Positions 35,551 to 44,187 are shown, counted from the first letter of the stretch. The stretch: 64,000 bases of DNA from Streptomyces sp. DSM 15324 (GCF_001514285.1 NZ_KQ949029.1:86942-150941), one strand, 5' to 3'. The notes: generated from the letters alone by a model not told the origin. A program made the numbers and translations.

Positions 35551-36039
35551 ATGACAGCCTCGCACACCCAGCCAGAAACCCCCCACGAACAACCGACAGC
35601 CCAGGGTGCGACGGCCCGGACAGAAACAGGCACGGCGCAGACACCACCGACACCCGAGGCCTCGGCAGAGCACCCGCATGAGGCCGCGCAGCGCCGCAAC
35701 GAGCCGGCCGGCGGCAAAGTGGTGCACCTGCATACCGCGCACCCCACGGTGCCCATCCCCTACGTGACCCCCGGCGACATATTCACCAACGCCCGCACGG
35801 CCGCGTCCCTGCTGCCCGCGCCCCGCAAACTCGCCTACTACACCGTCCTCGGCGCCATGACCGTGGCCGGCGCCCTGGAATGGCCGGTCGCCGTCGCCGT
35901 CGGCGCCGCCACCGAAGTGATCACCCGCGAGCAGGGCACCCGCAGGCGCGCCCGGCAGGCGGAGGAGACACGCCGGCAGGCCGGCCCCGAGCCCTCCGCC
36001 AGGACAGAAGCCGCCCAGCGGGAGACCACGACAGTGTGA
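35551..36039 (+). CDS. Small membrane protein, paralogue 2 of the ATPase-linked family
   Basis: The product has 162 residues from ATG 35551 with ribosome site GGGAGGA. A long polar Thr/Pro/Glu/His-rich N-terminus is followed by VVHLHTAHPTVPIPYVTPGD. Next comes AARTAASLL-like NARTAASLLPAPRKLAYYTVLG and the family core MTVAGALEWPVAVAVGAATEV, then a charged coiled tail (RRRARQAEETRRQAG). The shared core with the genes at 29851 and 36125 defines a three-member family. The histidines before the membrane segment might bind metal. Function is unknown. Confidence 0.75.
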   Translation: MTASHTQPETPHEQPTAQGATARTETGTAQTPPTPEASAEHPHEAAQRRNEPAGGKVVHLHTAHPTVPIPYVTPGDIFTNARTAASLLPAPRKLAYYTVLGAMTVAGALEWPVAVAVGAATEVITREQGTRRRARQAEETRRQAGPEPSARTEAAQRETTTV

Positions 36040-36080
36040 GCGACGAGTCCGCGCGGACCCCCGCCGAGCTCGGCGCGGCT

Positions 36081-36118
36081 CCGGAAGGGACGCCGACCCC
36101 CGGAAGGGACGCCGCCCC
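36081..36118. repeat. Tandem duplication of a 19-bp unit
   Basis: Two adjacent copies of CCGGAAGGGACGCCGMCCC between two convergent small membrane-protein genes. They differ at one position. Confidence 0.7.
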
Positions 36119-36124
36119 CTGGCG

Positions 36125-36442
36125 TCAGGCCTCCTCCAGAGCATCACCGAACTCGCGGAGCACCCGACTGTGCTGATTGTGGGCGAGCTGGTGCCCGATC
36201 GCCAGGACCAGCGCTACCGGCCACTCGACGATCTCCAGGGCCGCCAGAACGCCCACACCGGCCAGAAAGGCGAGCTGATCCACCGGAAGCAGCTCAACAC
36301 GGACACCGAGCACATCCACGGCGACAGCGCCCCGCTTCACCGCCCGCTCGGCCGCCGCACGGCCATTCCTCGCATCACCCGATTGCGCGGCACCGGGCCC
36401 AACGTGACCGACATCCCGGGGAGCAACGCTCGCTGCGCTCAT
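36125..36442 (-). CDS. Small membrane protein, paralogue 3 of the ATPase-linked family
   Basis: A 105-residue protein. The N-terminus is polar (MSAASVAPRDVGHVG), followed by VDVLGVRVELLPVDQLAFLAGVG and the hydrophobic core VLAALEIVEWPVALVLAIGHQLAHN. The EWPVAL motif matches the other two paralogues (29851 minus, 35551 plus). It is transcribed convergently to paralogue 2 and divergently from the sigma-factor gene. Function unknown. The membrane core is shorter than in the others. Confidence 0.65.
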   Translation of the reverse strand: MSAASVAPRDVGHVGPGAAQSGDARNGRAAAERAVKRGAVAVDVLGVRVELLPVDQLAFLAGVGVLAALEIVEWPVALVLAIGHQLAHNQHSRVLREFGDALEEA

Positions 36443-36684
36443 TTCGCCCTCATCCCTTCCCGATCCGCCTCACGGTTCCCCCTCCCTCCACCATAGGCAG
36501 GGCCCGAGACCAGCGGCGTACCGAACGGCGCCAGACTGTCCGCCGACGGACCGCCCACCACCGAGCGGGCATGCCACCGATCGACAAGTGCCGGTTTCCT
36601 CCCGCGGGCGAGCTCCTGACACACTGTCGCCCTCGACACATCGGCAGGCGGCAGGACAGGCGGGGCGGGGTGCGCTCACACGAC

Positions 36685-38253
36685 ATGCGGGAACGGCCGG
36701 ACGCTGCCGTCGTCACGGCGGCGCGGGCCGGGGACCGGCAGGCCTCGGAACAGCTGATACGGGACTGTCTGCCGTTGGTCTACAACATCGTCGGGCGGGC
36801 GCTGGACGGGCACGGCGACGTCGACGACGTGGTCCAGGAGACGATGCTGCGGGTCCTGCACGGGCTGCCGGGGCTACAGCAGCCGGACCGGTTCCGGTCC
36901 TGGCTCGTCGCCATCACCGTGCGACAGATCCGTGACCGGTGGCGCACGGGGCGCACCTGGCTCACCGCGCACCCCCTGGAGGAGTCCGCAGACGAAACAG
37001 ACCCGCAGGCCGACTTCACCGACCTGGCGATTCTCCGGCTCGCACTGTCCGGCCAGCGGCGTGAAGCGGCGGAGGCGACCCGCTGGCTGGAGGACGAGGA
37101 ACGCGAGGTACTCGCACTGTGGTGGATGGAGAGCGCCGGTGAACTCACCCGCGCCGAGCTCTCGGCGGCCTGCGGCCTCACACCGCAGCACACGGCGGTC
37201 CGCATCCAGCGGGTCAAGGAACGACTGCAAGCGGCGCGCACCGTGGTGCGAGCCGTGACGGCCTCGCCGCGCTGCCCGGACCTGGCCGCCGTGCTCACCT
37301 CGTGGGACGGGCGGCCCTCCGCCCTGTGGCGCAAGCGGCTGGCACGCCATGTCCGCGACTGTCCGCAGTGCCTGTTGCACTCCTCCGACCTGATACCGGC
37401 GGAGGGGCTGCTGGCCGGCCTCGCGCTGGTGCCGGTACCGCTTGCCCTGGCCGACCTGGTACTGGCCAGGGCTCTGGCGGCGCACTCGGCCGCGGCGAGC
37501 GTCGGCGCGGGCATGCGTACGGCGAGCGGTGCGAGCCGTAGAGCGCGGACGACAGCCAAGCTGGCCGCCAAGCCGGCCGCGGCGGCGGCCATGGGTGCCG
37601 TCACGCTCGCGGCCGCCGGTGTGGCCTGGCACACCGCCACCCAACCGCACGAACCCACCACGCGGCCCGCCGTCGCGGCCCCGCTGTCGCCCCCCGTCCC
37701 GTCCCTGCCTCCGCCCCTGCCAACGTCCCCCACACCCTCACCCACCCCCACACCTACACCCACACCCACACCGAAGTCGACGCCGACGGCATCCTCCCCG
37801 ACGACGGCTGGGGTGCTGGTCCCGGGCCGGCATGCCCTGCGGTCGGTGGACAACCCCGACGACTATGTGAGCCAGTCCGGCCGGCTCGGCATCCTGGCCC
37901 AGGCCGGTCCCACCAGTTCGGCGGCCACCCGGCAGGCGGCCACCTTCACCTTCGTGCCCGGCCTGGCCGACCCCAGCTGCTACTCGCTCAGGGACACCAC
38001 CGGCAGATACGTCCGGCACTACTCCTTCCGTATCCGGCTGGACCCCGACGACCGATCGGCCCTCTTCCGCAAGGACGCCACCTTCTGCCCCCGTTCCGGC
38101 TCCACCGACGGTTCGCTCTCCCTGGAGTCCTACAACTATCCAGGCCGCTACCTCCGCCACCGGGCCAACCTCCAGTTGTGGCTCGACCCCGCCCAGAACA
38201 CAGCCGCGTACCGGGCCAGCCGCTCCTTCATCCTCGTGACACCCCCGACCTGA
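36685..38253 (+). CDS. ECF sigma factor fused to a membrane helix and AbfB carbohydrate-binding domain
   Basis: The product has 522 residues from ATG 36685. Residues about 8-90 form sigma region 2 (LVYNIVGRALDGHGDVDDVVQETMLRVL) and about 125-190 form region 4 (LTRAELSAACGLTPQHTAVRIQRVKERL). HVRDCPQC follows, a short zinc-finger-like anti-sigma piece. One membrane helix (AAAAAMGAVTLAAAGVAW) and a Pro/Thr linker lead to a C-terminal AbfB-type beta-trefoil (GRHALRSVDNPDDYVSQSG, YSLRDTTGRYVRHYSF, SLESYNYPGRYLRH). The sigma part faces the cytoplasm and the sugar-binding part the outside, so it may sense arabinose-containing or similar polymers directly. GTG 36670 is an alternative start. No separate anti-sigma gene is visible. 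Confidence 0.82.
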   Translation: MRERPDAAVVTAARAGDRQASEQLIRDCLPLVYNIVGRALDGHGDVDDVVQETMLRVLHGLPGLQQPDRFRSWLVAITVRQIRDRWRTGRTWLTAHPLEESADETDPQADFTDLAILRLALSGQRREAAEATRWLEDEEREVLALWWMESAGELTRAELSAACGLTPQHTAVRIQRVKERLQAARTVVRAVTASPRCPDLAAVLTSWDGRPSALWRKRLARHVRDCPQCLLHSSDLIPAEGLLAGLALVPVPLALADLVLARALAAHSAAASVGAGMRTASGASRRARTTAKLAAKPAAAAAMGAVTLAAAGVAWHTATQPHEPTTRPAVAAPLSPPVPSLPPPLPTSPTPSPTPTPTPTPTPKSTPTASSPTTAGVLVPGRHALRSVDNPDDYVSQSGRLGILAQAGPTSSAATRQAATFTFVPGLADPSCYSLRDTTGRYVRHYSFRIRLDPDDRSALFRKDATFCPRSGSTDGSLSLESYNYPGRYLRHRANLQLWLDPAQNTAAYRASRSFILVTPPT

Positions 38254-38391
38254 CCCGACCCGTCACGCTGCTGCGGCCGAAGGCTCCGCGGATGGCCTGC
38301 GCGGCCGGAGCACCGCCGGACGCCGGGCACAATGGCCGTAGTAGATCTTGCCGTACGTCCATGCCGTGTACGGCGGACAGGAGATTGCGTC

Positions 38392-38823
38392 ATGTCGATG
38401 ATCCGGCTCACGGTCCCGTCGGGTTCCCTCACTCCGGAGGGCCGCAAGACCGTTCAGCGCGACCTGGCCGATGCGCTGCTGCGTTGCGAGGGAGCGCCCG
38501 ACGCGGCCTTCTTCCGGGCCCAGTTGTGGAGTTACCTCGTCGAACTTCCCGAGGGGGCGCAGACCACCGCCGCGGACGACACCCCGCGCTTCCTCATCGA
38601 CGTGACGGTCCCGCAGTTCGTGCTCTCCGAGGAGGGCAAGGACCGCCTCGTGGCGGAGGCCACCGGGATCGTACTGTCCGCTGCCGGACTCTCCCAGGCC
38701 GATGCGCCACGGGTCTGGGTACTGGTGCACGAGCAGCCCGACGGCACGTGGGGGGCGGGAGGCTCGATCGTCCGCCACGCCGACCTCGTGGCCCTCGCCC
38801 AGAAGCAGCGCGTCGACGAGTGA
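38392..38823 (+). CDS. Tautomerase-superfamily protein lacking the N-terminal proline
   Basis: The product has 143 residues from ATG 38392 with AGGAG upstream. The sequence (MIRLTVPSGSLTPEGRKTV, DALLRCEGAPDAAFFRAQLW, FLIDVTVPQFVLSEEGKDRL) looks like two tandem 4-oxalocrotonate-tautomerase-like halves. In that family Pro1, exposed after Met removal, is the catalytic base. Here the second residue is Ser from the first ATG or Ile from the second (38398), so classical tautomerase chemistry is doubtful. It stands alone downstream of the sigma-factor gene and may be one of its targets or an oxidoreductase-associated protein. Confidence 0.7.
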   Translation: MSMIRLTVPSGSLTPEGRKTVQRDLADALLRCEGAPDAAFFRAQLWSYLVELPEGAQTTAADDTPRFLIDVTVPQFVLSEEGKDRLVAEATGIVLSAAGLSQADAPRVWVLVHEQPDGTWGAGGSIVRHADLVALAQKQRVDE

Positions 38824-39061
38824 CAGGATCGGCCGACGTGCTTCAACCCGGCTCGCCTCGGGACCCGGCAGTGACCCCTCCCCGGCTGATCACTTGTTTC
38901 GCCGGGCTCGCCCACCCGGTCAGGCGCTCCAGGTGCCGGCCGGGAACCTGCTGGCGGGCGAAGTCCAGCAGGCGCCGACAGCCGCGGGTGTTGGCCAGGG
39001 ATATTGGTGCCGGCCAGGACGGCGCCGATGGAACTGACGGCGGGTGCGGCAAGGTGTCGCG

Positions 39062-39220
39062 GTGAGCGTCGACGCCGAGGACGCCGCAGCCGGCGAACGG
39101 TTCATCGCCGCCGCAGGCGACGCCGTCTCCCTGCACCGGATCGCACGCGCCGTCCGCGACCGGCTCGGCGACGCCGCCAGTGCCGTCCCGGCTACAGGGC
39201 TTCCGGACGAGACGGTACGC
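39062..39220 (+). pseudogene. C-terminal fragment of an extended-SDR (epimerase/reductase-like) protein
   Basis: The frame reads EDAAAGERFIAAAGDAVSLHRIARAVRDRLGDAASAVPATGLPDETVRAF, the typical C-terminal region of dihydroflavonol-reductase-like SDR proteins (GERFIAAGG, IARALRERLGDAA, LPDWLVRA). The Rossmann half with GxxGxxG and YxxxK is absent. The fragment runs directly into a second gene fragment in another frame, so it is debris. Confidence 0.6.
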
Positions 39221-39224
39221 GCTT

Positions 39225-39318
39225 TCCCAGCCGGGCGAGGGGCAGATCAGGGTGAAGGTGAAGGCCGCGGGTGTCGGCCCGACCGACCTCGCCCTGCGAT
39301 CGGGCCGGCTTGCCGCGG
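39225..39318 (+). pseudogene. N-terminal fragment of a medium-chain dehydrogenase/quinone reductase
   Basis: PGEGQIRVKVKAAGVGPTDLALRSGRL is the hallmark start of the GroES-like domain of zinc-type alcohol dehydrogenases and quinone oxidoreductases (PGPGEVLVRVKAAGVNPTDL). It lasts about 30 residues and then loses similarity just before the convergent dioxygenase stop. Together with the preceding SDR piece it shows a deletion junction. Confidence 0.6.
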
Positions 39319-39326
39319 ACCCGGAA

Positions 39327-40232
39327 TCAGCCTCGGCCGTCGGCCGGGGCGAGGACGATGTCGAAGCGGACCTGTGTCCATGTGCCGTCGACGAGCCGCC
39401 CGTCGGGGGTCGGCGTGCCGGCCGGATGCCGGTGGAAGTCCTTGACCAGGGACTCCTTGACTCCGAAGACCGTGTCGGAGTCGAGTAGTTCGTCGCCCTG
39501 GACGAAGATGTGCGTGACCAGGGTTCGGCACTCGGGTGCCTCGACCATGAAGTGCAGGTGCGAGGCCCGCATCGGCGAGCGGCCGGTCGCCGCCAGCATC
39601 CTGCCCACGGGGCCGTCGTGCGGGATCGGGTACGGCGTCGGCGTGACGCCCCAGAAGCGGTAGCTTCCGTCGGCCTCCGTGAACACATGACCGCGGGCGG
39701 CCACGCGCTCGTCGTCGTACTGGACGTCGTAGAACCCGTCCTCGTCCGCCTCCCACACCTCGATCTTCGCCCCGGCGACCGGGTTCCCGTCGATGTCGGA
39801 GACGGACCCCTCGACCCAGCAGGGCTCGCCGGCGGCCCCGAACGACATGTCCCCGCCCGGCTCGATCCTCGGGGACCCCTCGACGAAGAAGGGGCCGACG
39901 ACGGTGGCCTCGGTGGCGTCGCCGTAGGCCTCGTTGTTGATGGCGATCGTCTGCATCGATGCGCCGAGCGTGTCGGAGAGCAGGATGAACTCCTGGCGCC
40001 TGTCGTCGGTCAGACGGCCGACGGCGGTGAGGAACTCGATGCCCTTGCTCCACTCCTCCTCGGTGAGACGGACGTCGCGCAGGAAGGCGTGGAGGTGCTT
40101 GACGATCGCCTGCATCAACTCCTTCAGACGGGGGTCCTGGCAGGAGTCGAAGGAGCGCTGCACACGCGCGACCAGCTCCTCCTCGCGGGCCGTCTGCTCC
40201 AGGGAGACATCAGGAGTGGACAAGAGGGTCAT
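39327..40232 (-). CDS. Hydroxyquinol 1,2-dioxygenase (intradiol)
   Basis: A 301-residue protein. The N-terminal helical dimerisation domain (KELMQAIVKHLHAFLRDVRLTEEEW) and the intradiol core are clear: ATVVGPFFVEGSP, VEGSVSDIDGNPVAGAKIEVWEADEDGFYDVQ with the first iron Tyr, YRFWGVTPTPYPIPHDGPVG with the second Tyr, and RASHLHFMVEAP with the His ligands. It opens 1,2,4-trihydroxybenzene between the hydroxyls to give maleylacetate. Its ATG overlaps the reductase stop (ATGA). As last gene of the operon it converts the product of the flavin hydroxylase. Confidence 0.88.
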   Translation of the reverse strand: MTLLSTPDVSLEQTAREEELVARVQRSFDSCQDPRLKELMQAIVKHLHAFLRDVRLTEEEWSKGIEFLTAVGRLTDDRRQEFILLSDTLGASMQTIAINNEAYGDATEATVVGPFFVEGSPRIEPGGDMSFGAAGEPCWVEGSVSDIDGNPVAGAKIEVWEADEDGFYDVQYDDERVAARGHVFTEADGSYRFWGVTPTPYPIPHDGPVGRMLAATGRSPMRASHLHFMVEAPECRTLVTHIFVQGDELLDSDTVFGVKESLVKDFHRHPAGTPTPDGRLVDGTWTQVRFDIVLAPADGRG

Positions 40233-41290
40233 ACGGGGTCACTTCCTTCCCAGGCCGCGCGCAGTAGCGCGGTGAGGTTCTCCTCGGTGACAGCAGTGGG
40301 GTTGTCGACGGGGACGGCGGCGAGGACGGGCGCGACCGCCCGGGCGATGCCGTCCTCGGGCATGCCGTAGTCGCGCAGCGCGCGCGGGGCGTGGAGCGTC
40401 TCGCGCAGTGCGGTGAGTCCCGCCAGCGCGGTCGCGCTGCCGAAGGCCCGGGCGATGCGCCGCTCGGACTCCGGTACGGCCGGGGCGTTGAAGGCGAGCA
40501 CGTGCGGCAGCACCACGGCGTGGGTCTGGGCGTGCGGGAGGTTGAACATGCCGCCCAGCACATGGCAGATCTTGTGGTGCATGCCCGAGCCGGCCGAGGC
40601 GAAGGCGACAGCGGCCAAGTAGGCGCCGTACAGCGTCTGTTCACGGCCCGCCGGCCCGGTCGGGTCGGCGGCCACAGCGGGCAGGCCCCGGGCCAGAGCG
40701 TGGATGCCCTCGGTCGCCAGGGCCCGGTCGATCGGGTCGGCGCGCGGCCCCCACAGGGAGTCGACGCAGTGGGCCAGGGCGTTGAGACCGCTGGCCACCG
40801 ACATCTCCACCGGGAGGCTCAGCAGCAGCGAGGCGTCGTAGACGATCGAACGCGGCAGAACCCGGGCGTCGACGCCGGTTCTCTTCACCTCGCCCTCGGT
40901 CAGGCCCCAGACGTTCGTCGCCTCCGAACCGGCGTACGTGGTGGGCACGGCCACGATCGGCAGTCCGGTCGTCAGCGCCACCGCCTTGGCCAGGCCGGTC
41001 GTCGAGCCGCCGCCGACGCACACCAGCGCGTCCACGGCGCCCTCCGTCGCGGCCTTCCTGGCGCGGTCGGCCACGTCGACCGGGACGTGCATGACGACCT
41101 CGTCATGACGCACGCCCACCGGCAGGTCGGCGCCGATGCGGTCGGCGAGGGCGGCCTCCGCCGGTGCGGCGATGAGCATCACCTTCGTGGCCTTCAGCGC
41201 GGCCACCTCGGCGGCCACCGCGGCCGGCGCCGCGCCGGGGGCGAAGACGACCCGCTGCGGCAGGGTCTCGTGGATGAACCGCACGGTCAC
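40229..41290 (-). CDS. Maleylacetate reductase
   Basis: The product has 353 residues from GTG 41290, which overlaps the hydroxylase stop (GTGA). It is an iron-type alcohol dehydrogenase: VVMHVPVDVADRARKAA, CVGGGSTTGLAKAVAL, AVPTTYAGSEATNVWGLTEG, SGLNALAHCVDSLWGPRADP and SGMHHKICHVLGGMFNLPHAQTHA with the His ligands. It reduces maleylacetate to 3-oxoadipate with NAD(P)H, sending the carbon to the central beta-ketoadipate route. Gene order hydroxylase, reductase, dioxygenase matches resorcinol operons of other actinobacteria. Confidence 0.88.
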   Translation of the reverse strand: MTVRFIHETLPQRVVFAPGAAPAAVAAEVAALKATKVMLIAAPAEAALADRIGADLPVGVRHDEVVMHVPVDVADRARKAATEGAVDALVCVGGGSTTGLAKAVALTTGLPIVAVPTTYAGSEATNVWGLTEGEVKRTGVDARVLPRSIVYDASLLLSLPVEMSVASGLNALAHCVDSLWGPRADPIDRALATEGIHALARGLPAVAADPTGPAGREQTLYGAYLAAVAFASAGSGMHHKICHVLGGMFNLPHAQTHAVVLPHVLAFNAPAVPESERRIARAFGSATALAGLTALRETLHAPRALRDYGMPEDGIARAVAPVLAAVPVDNPTAVTEENLTALLRAAWEGSDPV

Positions 41291-43077
41291 ACCCTTCCGA
41301 GGAGCTGGGCAAGGGCGTCGCGCAGGGCCGCCTCGGGGTCGTCGGCGAGGCTCGTCGAGCGCCAGGCGACGTGCTTGTCGGGGCGCACCAGGATCGCGCC
41401 GGACTCCTCCACCTCCCGCAGCTTGGCCCAGTCGTAGTAGAGGTCCGTCACCTCGCGGCCGGGGCCGATCACCACGGTGGCGAGCGGGATGCCGAGGTCC
41501 TGCGCGACCTTCTTGGCCGCGCCGGCCCAGTCCTCGCCGGCGATACCCGTGAGCAGGGTCCAGCGGGTGTACGGCGCCAGGTCCATCAGGGCGAGCTTGG
41601 TGACGTTGTCGCCCACCCAGGCGTGCGGGAGGTGCGCACCGGGGCTGGTGGACATGACGTAGTAGAGGTCCTCGTCCCTGCTGGGGGCGGGGCGGGTGCC
41701 GTCGGAGATGACGGCGGCGGACTCGTAGAACTGACCGAGTTCGACCCCGTGCGCGTTGAACTCGTAGTTCTTGGTCTCCATCGCCGCCACCAGCGCGGCC
41801 CGCTTGGCCGCGCCCTCGGGGGTGTTGGCCTTCCGCTCCTCGATCAGGTCCCGCATCTCGTCCTCGTCCTCGGCGTCGAGGACGCCGAGGGCCTGGAAGA
41901 TGTCGACGAACTCGCGGCTGGACCGGTTGGCGCGGCTGACGATCCGCTTCGCCACGGGTGCCCGCTCCACCGAGTACGTCTCCAGCAGCGACGGGTCGGC
42001 CTGCCCGCGCAGCACGGCCGCGAGCTTCCAGGCCAGGTTGTAGGAGTCCTGGACGCTGGTGTTGGAGCCCAGGCCGTTGCTCGGCGGATGACGGTGGATG
42101 GCGTCCCCGGCGCAGAAGACGCGGCCCTTGTGCAGGTGGGTGGCGTACATCTCGTTGTTGCCCCAGAGACTGGTACCGGTGATCTCGACCTCCAGGTCCG
42201 GGATCCCCAGCAGCTGCCGCACGATGCGGACCGCCTCGGCCTCGTCGACCACGGGGGGCTCGGAGTCGATGTCGTAGCCCCAGACGATGAGCCACTCGTT
42301 CCAGGGGCGGACCATCCGGACCAGGCCGGCGCCGATGCCGCCGACGTTGGCGCCCGGCTGGATCACCCAGTACAGGACCGAGGGCCGGTGGCCGACGTAG
42401 GAGGCGATGTCGGCCTTGAAGGTGATGTTCATCGACCCGGCGATGTCCATGGCGCCCTCGTAGGGCAGGCCGATGTCCTCGGCGACCCGGGAGCGGGCGC
42501 CGTCGGCGCCGATGAGGTACTTCGCCCGGATGTCGTACTCCTGGCCGGTGAGCCGGTCACGGACCCGGACCGTGACGCCCGTGTCGTCCTGTGCGTGCGA
42601 GAGGTACTCCGTGGAGAACCGGGTCTGGGTGCCGCGGACGGTGGCGTTCCTGACGAGGATCGGTTCGAGATAGGTCTGCGGGATGTCGACGGTGAGGCAG
42701 GGCGAGGCCAGCCGGTAGTCCGCCTCCCGGTCGGGCCGGGTGCCCCAGGTGTGGATACGGCCGATCTCCTCGCCCGCGATGGAGGTGCAGAAGACGGTGT
42801 CACCGACGAGGTCGTGGCCGGTGGCGTCGGCCAGCACCTGGTCCTCGATGCCCATGTCGCGGAAGATCTCCATCGCCCGCTGGTTGGTGATGTGCGCCCG
42901 GGGCGTGTTCGCGGTCCAGCGGTACTTGGTGATCACGATGTTGTCGATCCCCAGGGTCGACAGGAACAGCGCCGCCGAGGCGCCGGCCGGGCCGGAGCCG
43001 ACGATCAGGACATCGGTCTCGACGTACGACGATGTCGGGAGTCCGGTCTCTCGCTGACCGTCGCTGAACTCGGGCAT
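41287..43077 (-). CDS. FAD-dependent aromatic hydroxylase, resorcinol/phenol type
   Basis: A 596-residue class A flavoprotein monooxygenase. FAD motifs are DVLIVGSGPAGASAALFLSTLG, the DG motif YLIGADGARSRVAEDIGL and RVFCAGDAIHRHPPSNGLGSNTSVQDSYNLAWKLA. The thioredoxin-like C-terminal domain of the phenol 2-monooxygenase/TfdB group is present (WTLLTGIAGEDW through ILVRPDKHVAWRS). Coupled to maleylacetate reductase and hydroxyquinol dioxygenase, it most probably hydroxylates resorcinol to hydroxyquinol using NAD(P)H and oxygen. Other substituted phenols are possible. It heads the operon and is followed upstream by an AraC regulator gene. Confidence 0.85.
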   Translation of the reverse strand: MPEFSDGQRETGLPTSSYVETDVLIVGSGPAGASAALFLSTLGIDNIVITKYRWTANTPRAHITNQRAMEIFRDMGIEDQVLADATGHDLVGDTVFCTSIAGEEIGRIHTWGTRPDREADYRLASPCLTVDIPQTYLEPILVRNATVRGTQTRFSTEYLSHAQDDTGVTVRVRDRLTGQEYDIRAKYLIGADGARSRVAEDIGLPYEGAMDIAGSMNITFKADIASYVGHRPSVLYWVIQPGANVGGIGAGLVRMVRPWNEWLIVWGYDIDSEPPVVDEAEAVRIVRQLLGIPDLEVEITGTSLWGNNEMYATHLHKGRVFCAGDAIHRHPPSNGLGSNTSVQDSYNLAWKLAAVLRGQADPSLLETYSVERAPVAKRIVSRANRSSREFVDIFQALGVLDAEDEDEMRDLIEERKANTPEGAAKRAALVAAMETKNYEFNAHGVELGQFYESAAVISDGTRPAPSRDEDLYYVMSTSPGAHLPHAWVGDNVTKLALMDLAPYTRWTLLTGIAGEDWAGAAKKVAQDLGIPLATVVIGPGREVTDLYYDWAKLREVEESGAILVRPDKHVAWRSTSLADDPEAALRDALAQLLGRV

Positions 43078-43236
43078 GGGGTGTCTCGCCTTCTTCTCGC
43101 GGTGCTCTGAAGGCAGCGTGCCCCCGGCCGCGACCGCGTGGGGCGGGACGCGGCGGAGGACGGCCGAAATCCGTATGCCGCGGTGTCGCGAGGGTGCTTC
43201 GTCGCTGTGACGCCCGCAGTCGCGTGTCCGTTCGGT

Positions 43237-44187
43237 TCAGTCCCGCCTCGCGGCTGTGCGGCGCAACTCGCCCGCGGTGATGCCGAACCGGGCGTGGAAG
43301 GTCTGCGAGAAGTGGGCCACCGAGCTGAATCCGCACCTGGTCGCCACTGTCGCCGTGCGCACCTCGGCGGCGTCCGGTCCGGTCAGCAGGCCGTAGGCGG
43401 CTTCGAGGCGGCGGCCGAGCACGTAACGCGGGAACGTCGTGCCGGCGTCGGCGAAGACGCGGGTGAGCTGACGGACGCTGATGCCGACCGCGCCGGCGAC
43501 CTCGGGGGCCGACAGGCGCGGATCGTGCAGACGGTCCTCGACAAGGGCGCAGGCGAGCGCGCGGTGGACGACGGGCGGGCGGGTGGCCCCGTCGCTCACG
43601 AGCACGGAGGCGAGGTCGACGAGAGCCTGCTCGTCGGGCCGGGTCGCGCCCTCGACACCGATGGCGCGTCCGACGAGGCGGGCGAGCGCGCGGCCGTACG
43701 GGCTGCTCTCGTCACGCCGGACGATGAGCGGTTCTCCGACGTGCCCGCCGTCCGGCAGCGCACCGCGGTCCACGCGCACCGCGAGTTCGTCCAGACCACG
43801 GCCGAACCCCCGGACGAAACTGCCGTCCGCGTCGCAGACCAGGACGTCACCGGGGCGGATGACCTGCCGCCGGCCGGCCTGCTGGAACAGCGCCTCCCCG
43901 CGCAGGGAGACGTAGATCGCGACGGAACCCGTGGGCCGCCGTTCGATGAGGTCGGCGGGACGCTCGACCATGTGGGCCGTGGTGCGGACACGCGCCACAT
44001 GCACCCTCCCGAGGTCGAGGTTGTCCTCGCGCGCCCGGAAGTCCCCGCCGCCCGGTGTACGGCACATCAGGGCGATCAGGGCGTCGGCGTTGTGCTCCTC
44101 CCAGGCTCGCAGCCGCTCCGCCGGCGGAAGGTGTGCCGTCGAGAACACCTTCGCCGGACGGGGCGCTGCAGGGGGTGCCGTGTGCAT
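43237..44187 (-). CDS. AraC/XylS-family regulator, probable activator of the resorcinol operon
   Basis: A 316-residue protein. The N-terminal part is an AraC-binding-like domain (GSVAIYVSLRGEALFQQAGRRQVIRPGDVLVCDADGSF). The C-terminal 100 residues hold two helix-turn-helices (LSAPEVAGAVGISVRQLTRVFADAGTTFPRYVLGRRLEAA and VATRCGFSSVAHFSQTFHARFG). The arrangement matches the NphR/FeaR-type activators of aromatic catabolism. It lies immediately upstream on the same strand as the hydroxylase gene, with 159 bp between for the operon promoter. Confidence 0.85.
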   Translation of the reverse strand: MHTAPPAAPRPAKVFSTAHLPPAERLRAWEEHNADALIALMCRTPGGGDFRAREDNLDLGRVHVARVRTTAHMVERPADLIERRPTGSVAIYVSLRGEALFQQAGRRQVIRPGDVLVCDADGSFVRGFGRGLDELAVRVDRGALPDGGHVGEPLIVRRDESSPYGRALARLVGRAIGVEGATRPDEQALVDLASVLVSDGATRPPVVHRALACALVEDRLHDPRLSAPEVAGAVGISVRQLTRVFADAGTTFPRYVLGRRLEAAYGLLTGPDAAEVRTATVATRCGFSSVAHFSQTFHARFGITAGELRRTAARRD

